Of a stretch of 64,000 nt of DNA, positions 37,248 to 49,661 are shown piece after piece (within the stretch, counting starts at the first letter, position 1; every line of letters begins with the position of its first letter). The stretch lies in NCBI RefSeq assembly GCF_963662255.1, contig NW_026912161.1, positions 1 to 64,000 of the forward strand, in the 5' to 3' direction. Made by a program: the position numbers and the translations under genes. Origin of the DNA: Cinclus cinclus. Its lineage: Eukaryota > Chordata > Aves > Passeriformes > Cinclidae. The notes under the pieces are model-generated. The model was not told the DNA's origin and searched no databases. It was given only the letters and a program-made list of their open reading frames with translations.

Positions 37248-38627
37248 AACAGCTGCGCCTAACTTGCCCAAGCTGCGAGAGCATTCTCAGCCGAGTTCTG
37301 CTTTGACAGAGCTATTGCTGAACTTTTGCAGCCCCGGAGGCTGCTGAAACCAAGGCTGTGTTCTGCCTCTTCATTCTTGCCTTCCTGTGCTCCAGCGAGA
37401 AGTGAAGCTCTGGCACGGCATTCAGCTTTGCCGCCTCTCTGCACGGAAAGCACTAGACAGAACTAGTGTGCTTCGTGCATGCTCTCTCCTCGCTTTTATG
37501 GTCACTGCTCTGCTTTTTGCTTGGCAGCGTTCCAAGGGTCCACGGCATACCTCTTGCACAGCGAGAGGTGGCCGGCGAGGAATACTTGCTGGCTTAAGTC
37601 GTTCCATGCTCAAGGCATTCATCAGAGCAACACCATGGGGGAAAAGAGGGGGGAACATTGCAGGACAAATTTCTATGCTGGAACAGGATTGTCTGCGAGA
37701 CAGCTCTCCGCAGCGCTAGTATTTGGCCAGGCTGAAATCAGCGCCACGGGAAGCCAATCTGACAAGCGGAGTGCAACGAGCGCGGCGATATGGGGCCACT
37801 TGGCAGGTGGCCGAAGAAAGACGGCTGCCCCGCGAATGGGGTGCCAGAAGGCAAGTTTCAGCAGGGCGTTGCGGGCGAGCTTAATGTGTAGCCGCAGTTG
37901 TTCTAGGCGAGATTGTAGCCGAGAAGCTTTCCGTCTCCATTCACGAGACAAGAAAAGCAGAACGCAATGGTCTAGAGGGTTGAGAAGAAAAGTGCTCGTA
38001 GCGAGCTCGTTGCGGCAGAAGCGAAAGCCAGGAGCAGCGTGCTCGCTGCGAGAAGTAGACGGCGCTTCGCCTCCTTGGGAAGGAAATCGCGTCTGGGCAC
38101 GAACGGCAGCCAGCGAAGCTTCAGAACAGCAGGCTGTTCTGCTCAGCGTACGAGCCTGAAGTGAGTGGCAAGGGCTAAGGGGACAGTTCCAAGGCATCTA
38201 GCTTTCCTGCTAGCAATGCCATTTCTACCCTGCTGTGGAAAACATTGTCCTTTGCCCTTCTGCTCCGAGAGGCAGAGAGCACCTCGGCAGACGCAGTGCA
38301 GAGGGAAAGGACACAGTATCCGAGGGAGCGTGGCGCCGCTTAGGCGGGCAAAGCAGAAAGGTGCCGCCCGGCACTGGCTTTGACTCCCTGAGCTTCCTTG
38401 CTAGGACAGCAGCCGCCGAAAGCTGGCAACTAGGCTGCCAGAGTGCAGAATGTCGGCGGTCTGGCACGCCTGCTTGCCGAAAGCCAGGATCAGCGAGACA
38501 GCGTGCTAGGCTCTGTTTCACAGCACCCTGGAGAACACGCCCTTGAAGAATGCCCTCTCTGCTCCGCAAAAGCTCTGCCACAGTGAAGGTGGAAGAAGCA
38601 GCCTGTGGCCACGGGCAGAGCTGGTTC
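37248..38627 (+). repeat. Satellite monomer copy 28
   Basis: 1,380 bp, haplotype GTAC long. No difference from copy 26 was seen. Confidence 0.97.
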
Positions 38628-40006
38628 AACAGCTGCGCCTAACTTGCCCAAGCTGCGAGAGCATTCTCAGCCGAGTTCTGCTTTGACAGAGCTATTGCTG
38701 AACTTTTGCAGCCCCGGAGGCTGCTGAAACCAAGGCTGTGTTCTGCCTCTTCATTCTTGCCTTCCTGTGCTCCAGCGAGAAGTGAAGCTCTGGCACGGCA
38801 TTCAGCTTTGCCGCCTCTCTGCACGGAAAGCACTAGACAGAACTAGTGTGCTTCGTGCATGCTCTCTCCTCGCTTTTATGGTCACTGCTCTGCTTTTTGC
38901 TTGGCAGCGTTCCAAGGCTCCACGGCATACCTCTTGCACAGCGAGAGGTGGCCGGCGAGGAATACTTGCTGGCTTAAGTCGTTCCATGCTCAAGGCATTC
39001 ATCAGAGCAACACCATGGGGGAAAAGAGGGGGGAACATTGCAGGACAAATTTCTATGCTGGAACAGGATTGTCTGCGAGACAGCGCTCCGCAGCGCTAGT
39101 ATTTGGCCAGGCTGAAATCAGCGCCACGGGAAGCCAATCTGACAAGCGGAGTGCAACGAGCGCGGCGATATGGGGCCACTTGGCAGGTGGCCGAAGAAAG
39201 ACGGCTGCCCCGCGAATGGGGTGCCAGAAGGCAAGTTTCAGCAGGGCGTTGCGGGCGAGCTTAATGTGTAGCCGCAGTTGTTCTAGGCGAGATTGTAGCC
39301 GAGAAGCTTTCCGTCTCCATTCACGAGACAAGAAAAGCAGAACGCAATGGTCTAGAGGGTTGAGAAGAAAAGTGCTCGTAGCGAGCTCGTTGCGGCAGAA
39401 GCGAAAGCCAGGAGCAGCGTGCTCGCTGCGAGAAGTAGACGGCGCTTCGCCTCCTTGGGAAGGAAATGGCGTCTGGGCACGAACGGCAGCCAGCGAAGCT
39501 TCAGAACCGCAGGCTGTTCTGCTCAGCGTACGAGCCTGAAGTGAGTGGCAAGGGCTAAGGGGACAGTTCCAAGGCATCTAGCTTTCCTGCTAGCAATGCC
39601 ATTTCTACCCTGCTGTGGAAAACATTGTCCTTTGCTCTTCTGCTCCGAGAGGCAGAGAGCACCTCGGCAGACGCAGTGCAGAGGGAAAGGACACAGTATC
39701 CGAGGGAGCGTGGCGCCGCTTAGGCGGGCAAAGCAGAAAGGTGCCGCCCGGCACTGGCTTTGACTCCCTGAGCTTCCTTGCTAGGACAGCAGCCGCCGAA
39801 AGCTGGCAACTAGGCTGCCAGAGTGCAGAATGTCGGCGGTCTGGCACGCCTGCTTGCCGAAAGCCAGGATCAGCGAGACAGCGTGCTAGGCTCTGTTTCA
39901 CAGCACCCTGGAGAACACGCCCTTGAAGAATGCCCTCTCTGCTCCGCAAAAGCTCTGCCACAGTGAAGGTGGAAGAAGCAGCCTGTGGCCACGGGCAGAG
40001 CTGGTC
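38628..40006 (+). repeat. Satellite monomer copy 29
   Basis: 1,379 bp, haplotype CTCC short with 458G (39085), 841G (39468) and 1009T (39636). With copy 32 it is the most divergent monomer type in the window. Confidence 0.97.
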
Positions 40007-41386
40007 AACAGCTGCGCCTAACTTGCCCAAGCTGCGAGAGCATTCTCAGCCGAGTTCTGCTTTGACAGAGCTATTGCTGAACTTTTGCAGCCCCGGAGGC
40101 TGCTGAAACCAAGGCTGTGTTCTGCCTCTTCATTCTTGCCTTCCTGTGCTCCAGCGAGAAGTGAAGCTCTGGCACGGCATTCAGCTTTGCCGCCTCTCTG
40201 CACGGAAAGCACTAGACAGAACTAGTGTGCTTCGTGCATGCTCTCTCCTCGCTTTTATGGTCACTGCTCTGCTTTTTGCTTGGCAGCGTTCCAAGGGTCC
40301 ACGGCATACCTCTTGCACAGCGAGAGGTGGCCGGCGAGGAATACTTGCTGGCTTAAGTCGTTCCATGCTCAAGGCATTCATCAGAGCAACACCATGGGGG
40401 AAAAGAGGGGGGAACATTGCAGGACAAATTTCTATGCTGGAACAGGATTGTCTGCGAGACAGCTCTCCGCAGCGCTAGTATTTGGCCAGGCTGAAATCAG
40501 CGCCACGGGAAGCCAATCTGACAAGCGGAGTGCAACGAGCGCGGCGATATGGGGCCACTTGGCAGGTGGCCGAAGAAAGACGGCTGCCCCGCGAATGGGG
40601 TGCCAGAAGGCAAGTTTCAGCAGGGCGTTGCGGGCGAGCTTAATGTGTAGCCGCAGTTGTTCTAGGCGAGATTGTAGCCGAGAAGCTTTCCGTCTCCATT
40701 CACGAGACAAGAAAAGCAGAACGCAATGGTCTAGAGGGTTGAGAAGAAAAGTGCTCGTAGCGAGCTCGTTGCGGCAGAAGCGAAAGCCAGGAGCAGCGTG
40801 CTCGCTGCGAGAAGTAGACGGCGCTTCGCCTCCTTGGGAAGGAAATCGCGTCTGGGCACGAACGGCAGCCAGCGAAGCTTCAGAACAGCAGGCTGTTCTG
40901 CTCAGCGTACGAGCCTGAAGTGAGTGGCAAGGGCTAAGGGGACAGTTCCAAGGCATCTAGCTTTCCTGCTAGCAATGCCATTTCTACCCTGCTGTGGAAA
41001 ACATTGTCCTTTGCCCTTCTGCTCCGAGAGGCAGAGAGCACCTCGGCAGACGCAGTGCAGAGGGAAAGGACACAGTATCCGAGGGAGCGTGGCGCCGCTT
41101 AGGCGGGCAAAGCAGAAAGGTGCCGCCCGGCACTGGCTTTGACTCCCTGAGCTTCCTTGCTAGGACAGCAGCCGCCGAAAGCTGGCAACTAGGCTGCCAG
41201 AGTGCAGAATGTCGGCGGTCTGGCACGCCTGCTTGCCGAAAGCCAGGATCAGCGAGACAGCGTGCTAGGCTCTGTTTCACAGCACCCTGGAGAACACGCC
41301 CTTGAAGAATGCCCTCTCTGCTCCGCAAAAGCTCTGCCACAGTGAAGGTGGAAGAAGCAGCCTGTGGCCACGGGCAGAGCTGGTTC
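40007..41386 (+). repeat. Satellite monomer copy 30
   Basis: 1,380 bp, haplotype GTAC long. Matches copies 26, 28 and 33, so the trio's middle member looks derived from the neighbouring 26-28 type. Confidence 0.97.
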
Positions 41387-42765
41387 AACAGCTGCGCCTA
41401 ACTTGCCCAAGCTGCGAGAGCATTCTCAGCCGAGTTCTGCTTTGACAGAGCTATTGCTGAACTTTTGCAGCCCCGGAGGCTGCTGAAACCAAGGCTGTGT
41501 TCTGCCTCTTCATTCTTGCCTTCCTGTGCTCCAGCGAGAAGTGAAGCTCTGGCACGGCATTCAGCTTTGCCGCCTCTCTGCACGGAAAGCACTAGACAGA
41601 ACTAGTGTGCTTCGTGCATGCTCTCTCCTCGCTTTTATGGTCACTGCTCTGCTTTTTGCTTGGCAGCGTTCCAAGGCTCCACGGCATACCTCTTGCACAG
41701 CGAGAGGTGGCCGGCGAGGAATACTTGCTGGCTTAAGTCGTTCCATGCTCAAGGCATTCATCAGAGCAACACCATGGGGGAAAAGAGGGGGGAACATTGC
41801 AGGACAAATTTCTATGCTGGAACAGGATTGTCTGCGAGACAGCTCTCCGCAGCGCGAGTATTTGGCCAGGCTGAAATCAGCGCCACGGGAAGCCAATCTG
41901 ACAAGCGGAGTGCAACGAGCGCGGCGATATGGGGCCACTTGGCAGGTGGCCGAAGAAAGACGGCTGCCCCGCGAATGGGGTGCCAGAAGGCAAGTTTCAG
42001 CAGGGCGTTGCGGGCGAGCTTAATGTGTAGCCGCACTTGTTCTAGGCGAGATTGTAGCCGAGAAGCTTTCCGTCTCCATTCACGAGACAAGAAAAGCAGA
42101 ACGCAATGGTCTAGAGGGTTGAGAAGAAAAGTGCTCGTAGCGAGCTCGTTGCGGCAGAAGCGAAAGCCAGGAGCAGCGTGCTCGCTGCGAGAAGTAGACG
42201 GCGCTTCGCCTCCTTGGGAAGGAAATCGCGTCTGGGCACGAACGGCAGCCAGCGAAGCTTCAGAACAGCAGGCTGTTCTGCTCAGCGTACGAGCCTGAAG
42301 TGAGTGGCAAGGGCTAAGGGGACAGTTCCAAGGCATCTAGCTTTCCTGCTAGCAATGCCATTTCTACCCTGCTGTGGAAAACATTGTCCTTTGCCCTTCT
42401 GCTCCGAGAGGCAGAGAGCACCTCGGCAGACGCAGTGCAGAGGGAAAGGACACAGTATCCGAGGGAGCGTGGCGCCGCTTAGGCGGGCAAAGCAGAAAGG
42501 TGCCGCCCGGCACTGGCTTTGACTCCCTGAGCTTCCTTGCTAGGACAGCAGCTGCCGAAAGCTGGCAACTAGGCTGCCAGAGTGCAGAATGTCGGCGGTC
42601 TGGCACGCCTGCTTGCCGAAAGCCAGGATCAGCGAGACAGCGTGCTAGGCTCTGTTTCACAGCACCCTGGAGAACACGCCCTTGAAGAATGCCCTCTCTG
42701 CTCCGCAAAAGCTCTGCCACAGTGAAGGTGGAAGAAGCAGCCTGTGGCCACGGGCAGAGCTGGTC
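41387..42765 (+). repeat. Satellite monomer copy 31
   Basis: 1,379 bp, haplotype CGAT short with 650C at 42036. Only copy 34 shares this type. Confidence 0.97.
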
Positions 42766-44144
42766 AACAGCTGCGCCTAACTTTCCCAAGCTGCGAGAGC
42801 ATTCTCAGCCGAGTTCTGCTTTGACAGAGCTATTGCTGAACTTTTGCAGCCCCGGAGGCTGCTGAAACCAAGGCTGTGTTCTGCCTCTTCATTCTTGCCT
42901 TCCTGTGCTCCAGCGAGAAGTGAAGCTCTGGCACGGCATTCAGCTTTGCCGCCTCTCTGCACGGAAAGCACTAGACAGAACTAGTGTGCTTCGTGCATGC
43001 TCTCTCCTCGCTTTTATGGTCACTGCTCTGCTTTTTGCTTGGCAGCGTTCCAAGGCTCCACGGCATACCTCTTGCACAGCGAGAGGTGGCCGGCGAGGAA
43101 TACTTGCTGGCTTAAGTCGTTCCATGCTCAAGGCATTCATCAGAGCAACACCATGGGGGAAAAGAGGGGGGAACATTGCAGGACAAATTTCTATGCTGGA
43201 ACAGGATTGTCTGCGAGACAGCGCTCCGCAGCGCTAGTATTTGGCCAGGCTGAAATCAGCGCCACGGGAAGCCAATCTGACAAGCGGAGTGCAACGAGCG
43301 CGGCGATATGGGGCCACTTGGCAGGTGGCCGAAGAAAGACGGCTGCCCCGCGAATGGGGTGCCAGAAGGCAAGTTTCAGCAGGGCGTTGCGGGCGAGCTT
43401 AATGTGTAGCCGCAGTTGTTCTAGGCGAGATTGTAGCCGAGAAGCTTTCCGTCTCCATTCACGAGACAAGAAAAGCAGAACGCAATGGTCTAGAGGGTTG
43501 AGAAGAAAAGTGCTCGTAGCGAGCTCGTTGCGGCAGAAGCGAAAGCCAGGAGCAGCGTGCTCGCTGCGAGAAGTAGACGGCGCTTCGCCTCCTTGGGAAG
43601 GAAATGGCGTCTGGGCACGAACGGCAGCCAGCGAAGCTTCAGAACCGCAGGCTGTTCTGCTCAGCGTACGAGCCTGAAGTGAGTGGCAAGGGCTAAGGGG
43701 ACAGTTCCAAGGCATCTAGCTTTCCTGCTAGCAATGCCATTTCTACCCTGCTGTGGAAAACATTGTCCTTTGCTCTTCTGCTCCGAGAGGCAGAGAGCAC
43801 CTCGGCAGACGCAGTGCAGAGGGAAAGGACACAGTATCCGAGGGAGCGTGGCGCCGCTTAGGCGGGCAAAGCAGAAAGGTGCCGCCCGGCACTGGCTTTG
43901 ACTCCCTGAGCTTCCTTGCTAGGACAGCAGCCGCCGAAAGCTGGCAACTAGGCTGCCAGAGTGCAGAATGTCGGCGGTCTGGCACGCCTGCTTGCCGAAA
44001 GCCAGGATCAGCGAGACAGCGTGCTAGGCTCTGTTTCACAGCACCCTGGAGAACACGCCCTTGAAGAATGCCCTCTCTGCTCCGCAAAAGCTCTGCCACA
44101 GTGAAGGTGGAAGAAGCAGCCTGTGGCCACGGGCAGAGCTGGTC
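42766..44144 (+). repeat. Satellite monomer copy 32
   Basis: 1,379 bp, haplotype CTCC short with 19T (42784), 458G (43223), 841G (43606) and 1009T (43774). Partner is copy 29, which lacks 19T. Confidence 0.97.
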
Positions 44145-45524
44145 AACAGCTGCGCCTAACTTGCCCAAGCTGCGAGAGCATTCTCAGCCGAGTTCTGCTT
44201 TGACAGAGCTATTGCTGAACTTTTGCAGCCCCGGAGGCTGCTGAAACCAAGGCTGTGTTCTGCCTCTTCATTCTTGCCTTCCTGTGCTCCAGCGAGAAGT
44301 GAAGCTCTGGCACGGCATTCAGCTTTGCCGCCTCTCTGCACGGAAAGCACTAGACAGAACTAGTGTGCTTCGTGCATGCTCTCTCCTCGCTTTTATGGTC
44401 ACTGCTCTGCTTTTTGCTTGGCAGCGTTCCAAGGGTCCACGGCATACCTCTTGCACAGCGAGAGGTGGCCGGCGAGGAATACTTGCTGGCTTAAGTCGTT
44501 CCATGCTCAAGGCATTCATCAGAGCAACACCATGGGGGAAAAGAGGGGGGAACATTGCAGGACAAATTTCTATGCTGGAACAGGATTGTCTGCGAGACAG
44601 CTCTCCGCAGCGCTAGTATTTGGCCAGGCTGAAATCAGCGCCACGGGAAGCCAATCTGACAAGCGGAGTGCAACGAGCGCGGCGATATGGGGCCACTTGG
44701 CAGGTGGCCGAAGAAAGACGGCTGCCCCGCGAATGGGGTGCCAGAAGGCAAGTTTCAGCAGGGCGTTGCGGGCGAGCTTAATGTGTAGCCGCAGTTGTTC
44801 TAGGCGAGATTGTAGCCGAGAAGCTTTCCGTCTCCATTCACGAGACAAGAAAAGCAGAACGCAATGGTCTAGAGGGTTGAGAAGAAAAGTGCTCGTAGCG
44901 AGCTCGTTGCGGCAGAAGCGAAAGCCAGGAGCAGCGTGCTCGCTGCGAGAAGTAGACGGCGCTTCGCCTCCTTGGGAAGGAAATCGCGTCTGGGCACGAA
45001 CGGCAGCCAGCGAAGCTTCAGAACAGCAGGCTGTTCTGCTCAGCGTACGAGCCTGAAGTGAGTGGCAAGGGCTAAGGGGACAGTTCCAAGGCATCTAGCT
45101 TTCCTGCTAGCAATGCCATTTCTACCCTGCTGTGGAAAACATTGTCCTTTGCCCTTCTGCTCCGAGAGGCAGAGAGCACCTCGGCAGACGCAGTGCAGAG
45201 GGAAAGGACACAGTATCCGAGGGAGCGTGGCGCCGCTTAGGCGGGCAAAGCAGAAAGGTGCCGCCCGGCACTGGCTTTGACTCCCTGAGCTTCCTTGCTA
45301 GGACAGCAGCCGCCGAAAGCTGGCAACTAGGCTGCCAGAGTGCAGAATGTCGGCGGTCTGGCACGCCTGCTTGCCGAAAGCCAGGATCAGCGAGACAGCG
45401 TGCTAGGCTCTGTTTCACAGCACCCTGGAGAACACGCCCTTGAAGAATGCCCTCTCTGCTCCGCAAAAGCTCTGCCACAGTGAAGGTGGAAGAAGCAGCC
45501 TGTGGCCACGGGCAGAGCTGGTTC
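44145..45524 (+). repeat. Satellite monomer copy 33
   Basis: 1,380 bp, haplotype GTAC long. This is the last long junction in the window; all later complete copies are short. Confidence 0.97.
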
Positions 45525-46903
45525 AACAGCTGCGCCTAACTTGCCCAAGCTGCGAGAGCATTCTCAGCCGAGTTCTGCTTTGACAGAGCTATTGCTGAAC
45601 TTTTGCAGCCCCGGAGGCTGCTGAAACCAAGGCTGTGTTCTGCCTCTTCATTCTTGCCTTCCTGTGCTCCAGCGAGAAGTGAAGCTCTGGCACGGCATTC
45701 AGCTTTGCCGCCTCTCTGCACGGAAAGCACTAGACAGAACTAGTGTGCTTCGTGCATGCTCTCTCCTCGCTTTTATGGTCACTGCTCTGCTTTTTGCTTG
45801 GCAGCGTTCCAAGGCTCCACGGCATACCTCTTGCACAGCGAGAGGTGGCCGGCGAGGAATACTTGCTGGCTTAAGTCGTTCCATGCTCAAGGCATTCATC
45901 AGAGCAACACCATGGGGGAAAAGAGGGGGGAACATTGCAGGACAAATTTCTATGCTGGAACAGGATTGTCTGCGAGACAGCTCTCCGCAGCGCGAGTATT
46001 TGGCCAGGCTGAAATCAGCGCCACGGGAAGCCAATCTGACAAGCGGAGTGCAACGAGCGCGGCGATATGGGGCCACTTGGCAGGTGGCCGAAGAAAGACG
46101 GCTGCCCCGCGAATGGGGTGCCAGAAGGCAAGTTTCAGCAGGGCGTTGCGGGCGAGCTTAATGTGTAGCCGCACTTGTTCTAGGCGAGATTGTAGCCGAG
46201 AAGCTTTCCGTCTCCATTCACGAGACAAGAAAAGCAGAACGCAATGGTCTAGAGGGTTGAGAAGAAAAGTGCTCGTAGCGAGCTCGTTGCGGCAGAAGCG
46301 AAAGCCAGGAGCAGCGTGCTCGCTGCGAGAAGTAGACGGCGCTTCGCCTCCTTGGGAAGGAAATCGCGTCTGGGCACGAACGGCAGCCAGCGAAGCTTCA
46401 GAACAGCAGGCTGTTCTGCTCAGCGTACGAGCCTGAAGTGAGTGGCAAGGGCTAAGGGGACAGTTCCAAGGCATCTAGCTTTCCTGCTAGCAATGCCATT
46501 TCTACCCTGCTGTGGAAAACATTGTCCTTTGCCCTTCTGCTCCGAGAGGCAGAGAGCACCTCGGCAGACGCAGTGCAGAGGGAAAGGACACAGTATCCGA
46601 GGGAGCGTGGCGCCGCTTAGGCGGGCAAAGCAGAAAGGTGCCGCCCGGCACTGGCTTTGACTCCCTGAGCTTCCTTGCTAGGACAGCAGCTGCCGAAAGC
46701 TGGCAACTAGGCTGCCAGAGTGCAGAATGTCGGCGGTCTGGCACGCCTGCTTGCCGAAAGCCAGGATCAGCGAGACAGCGTGCTAGGCTCTGTTTCACAG
46801 CACCCTGGAGAACACGCCCTTGAAGAATGCCCTCTCTGCTCCGCAAAAGCTCTGCCACAGTGAAGGTGGAAGAAGCAGCCTGTGGCCACGGGCAGAGCTG
46901 GTC
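45525..46903 (+). repeat. Satellite monomer copy 34
   Basis: 1,379 bp, haplotype CGAT short with 650C at 46174. Partner is copy 31. Confidence 0.97.
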
Positions 46904-48282
46904 AACAGCTGCGCCTAACTTTCCCAAGCTGCGAGAGCATTCTCAGCCGAGTTCTGCTTTGACAGAGCTATTGCTGAACTTTTGCAGCCCCGGAGGCTGC
47001 TGAAACCAAGGCTGTGTTCTGCCTCTTCATTCTTGCCTTCCTGTGCTCCAGCGAGAAGTGAAGCTCTGGCACGGCATTCAGCTTTGCCGCCTCTCTGCAC
47101 GGAAAGCACTAGACAGAACTAGTGTGCTTCGTGCATGCTCTCTCCTCGCTTTTATGGTCACTGCTCTGCTTTTTGCTTGGCAGCGTTCCAAGGGTCCACG
47201 GCATACCTCTTGCACAGCGAGAGGTGGCCGGCGAGGAATACTTGCTGGCTTAAGTCGTTCCATGCTCAAGGCATTCATCAGAGCAACACCATGGGGGAAA
47301 AGAGGGGGGAACATTGCAGGACAAATTTCTATGCTGGAACAGGATTGTCTGCGAGACAGCTCTCCGCAGCGCGAGTATTTGGCCAGGCTGAAATCAGCGC
47401 CACGGGAAGCCAATCTGACAAGCGGAGTGCAACGAGCGCGGCGATATGGGGCCACTTGGCAGGTGGCCGAAGAAAGACGGCTGCCCCGCGAATGGGGTGC
47501 CAGAAGGCAAGTTTCAGCAGGGCGTTGCGGGCGAGCTTAATGTGTAGCCGCAGTTGTTCTAGGCGAGATTGTAGCCGAGAAGCTTTCCGTCTCCATTCAC
47601 GAGACAAGAAAAGCAGAACGCAATGGTCTAGAGGGTTGAGAAGAAAAGTGCTCGTAGCGAGCTCGTTGCGGCAGAAGCGAAAGCCAGGAGCAGCGTGCTC
47701 GCTGCGAGAAGTAGACGGCGCTTCGCCTCCTTGGGAAGGAAATCGCGTCTGGGCACGAACGGCAGCCAGCGAAGCTTCAGAACAGCAGGCTGTTCTGCTC
47801 AGCGTACGAGCCTGAAGTGAGTGGCAAGGGCTAAGGGGACAGTTCCAAGGCATCTAGCTTTCCTGCTAGCAATGCCATTTCTACCCTGCTGTGGAAAACA
47901 TTGTCCTTTGCCCTTCTGCTCCGAGAGGCAGAGAGCACCTCGGCAGACGCAGTGCAGAGGGAAAGGACACAGTATCCGAGGGAGCGTGGCGCCGCTTAGG
48001 CGGGCAAAGCAGAAAGGTGCCGCCCGGCACTGGCTTTGACTCCCTGAGCTTCCTTGCTAGGACAGCAGCCGCCGAAAGCTGGCAACTAGGCTGCCAGAGT
48101 GCAGAATGTCGGCGGTCTGGCACGCCTGCTTGCCGAAAGCCAGGATCAGCGAGACAGCGTGCTAGGCTCTGTTTCACAGCACCCTGGAGAACACGCCCTT
48201 GAAGAATGCCCTCTCTGCTCCGCAAAAGCTCTGCCACAGTGAAGGTGGAAGAAGCAGCCTGTGGCCACGGGCAGAGCTGGTC
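46904..48282 (+). repeat. Satellite monomer copy 35
   Basis: 1,379 bp, haplotype GGAC short with 19T at 46922. The 470G-881A-291G type appears only from here to the end (copies 35, 39, 43 and 44). Confidence 0.97.
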
Positions 48283-49661
48283 AACAGCTGCGCCTAACTT
48301 GCCCAAGCTGCGAGAGCATTCTCAGCCGAGTTCTGCTTTGACAGAGCTATTGCTGAACTTTTGCAGCCCCGGAGGCTGCTGAAACCAAGGCTGTGTTCTG
48401 CCTCTTCATTCTTGCCTTCCTGTGCTCCAGCGAGAAGTGAAGCTCTGGCACGGCATTCAGCTTTGCCGCCTCTCTGCACGGAAAGCACTAGACAGAACTA
48501 GTGTGCTTCGTGCATGCTCTCTCCTCGCTTTTATGGTCACTGCTCTGCTTTTTGCTTGGCAGCGTTCCAAGGGTCCACGGCATACCTCTTGCACAGCGAG
48601 AGGTGGCCGGCGAGGAATACTTGCTGGCTTAAGTCGTTCCATGCTCAAGGCATTCATCAGAGCAACACCATGGGGGAAAAGAGGGGGGAACATTGCAGGA
48701 CAAATTTCTATGCTGGAACAGGATTGTCTGCGAGACAGCTCTCCGCAGCGCTAGTATTTGGCCAGGCTGAAATCAGCGCCACGGGAAGCCAATCTGACAA
48801 GCGGAGTGCAACGAGCGCGGCGATATGGGGCCACTTGGCAGGTGGCCGAAGAAAGACGGCTGCCCCGCGAATGGGGTGCCAGAAGGCAAGTTTCAGCAGG
48901 GCGTTGCGGGCGAGCTTAATGTGTAGCCGCAGTTGTTCTAGGCGAGATTGTAGCCGAGAAGCTTTCCGTCTCCATTCACGAGACAAGAAAAGCAGAACGC
49001 AATGGTCTAGAGGGTTGAGAAGAAAAGTGCTCGTAGCGAGCTCGTTGCGGCAGAAGCGAAAGCCAGGAGCAGCGTGCTCGCTGCGAGAAGTAGACGGCGC
49101 TTCGCCTCCTTGGGAAGGAAATCGCGTCTGGGCACGAACGGCAGCCAGCGAAGCTTCAGAACCGCAGGCTGTTCTGCTCAGCGTACGAGCCTGAAGTGAG
49201 TGGCAAGGGCTAAGGGGACAGTTCCAAGGCATCTAGCTTTCCTGCTAGCAATGCCATTTCTACCCTGCTGTGGAAAACATTGTCCTTTGCCCTTCTGCTC
49301 CGAGAGGCAGAGAGCACCTCGGCAGACGCAGTGCAGAGGGAAAGGACACAGTATCCGAGGGAGCGTGGCGCCGCTTAGGCGGGCAAAGCAGAAAGGTGCC
49401 GCCCGGCACTGGCTTTGACTCCCTGAGCTTCCTTGCTAGGACAGCAGCCGCCGAAAGCTGGCAACTAGGCTGCCAGAGTGCAGAATGTCGGCGGTCTGGC
49501 ACGCCTGCTTGCCGAAAGCCAGGATCAGCGAGACAGCGTGCTAGGCTCTGTTTCACAGCACCCTGGAGAACACGCCCTTGAAGAATGCCCTCTCTGCTCC
49601 GCAAAAGCTCTGCCACAGTGAAGGTGGAAGAAGCAGCCTGTGGCCACGGGCAGAGCTGGTC
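48283..49661 (+). repeat. Satellite monomer copy 36
   Basis: 1,379 bp, haplotype GTCC short. No private change seen. Confidence 0.97.

Larger units (their letters stand above)
38628..42765 (+). repeat. Higher-order repeat, 3-mer block, first copy (copies 29-31)
   Basis: Three monomers in order: CTCC short carrying 458G, 841G and 1009T; GTAC long; CGAT short carrying 650C. The identical trio follows directly in copies 32-34, a shift of 4,138 bp. Marks 458G, 841G, 1009T and 650C occur nowhere else in the window. The only difference seen between the trios is at unit 19 (G at 38646, T at 42784), next to the likely duplication boundary. Confidence 0.93.
42766..46903 (+). repeat. Higher-order repeat, 3-mer block, second copy (copies 32-34)
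   Basis: Tandem duplicate of copies 29-31. The 19T mark appears at the start of copy 32 and again at the start of copy 35, but not in copy 29. Site 291 is C in copies 29 and 32 but G in copy 35. The duplicated segment therefore begins and ends between unit positions 20 and 291: 38647-38918, 42785-43056 and 46923-47194 for the left edge, middle junction and right edge. Confidence 0.92.
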
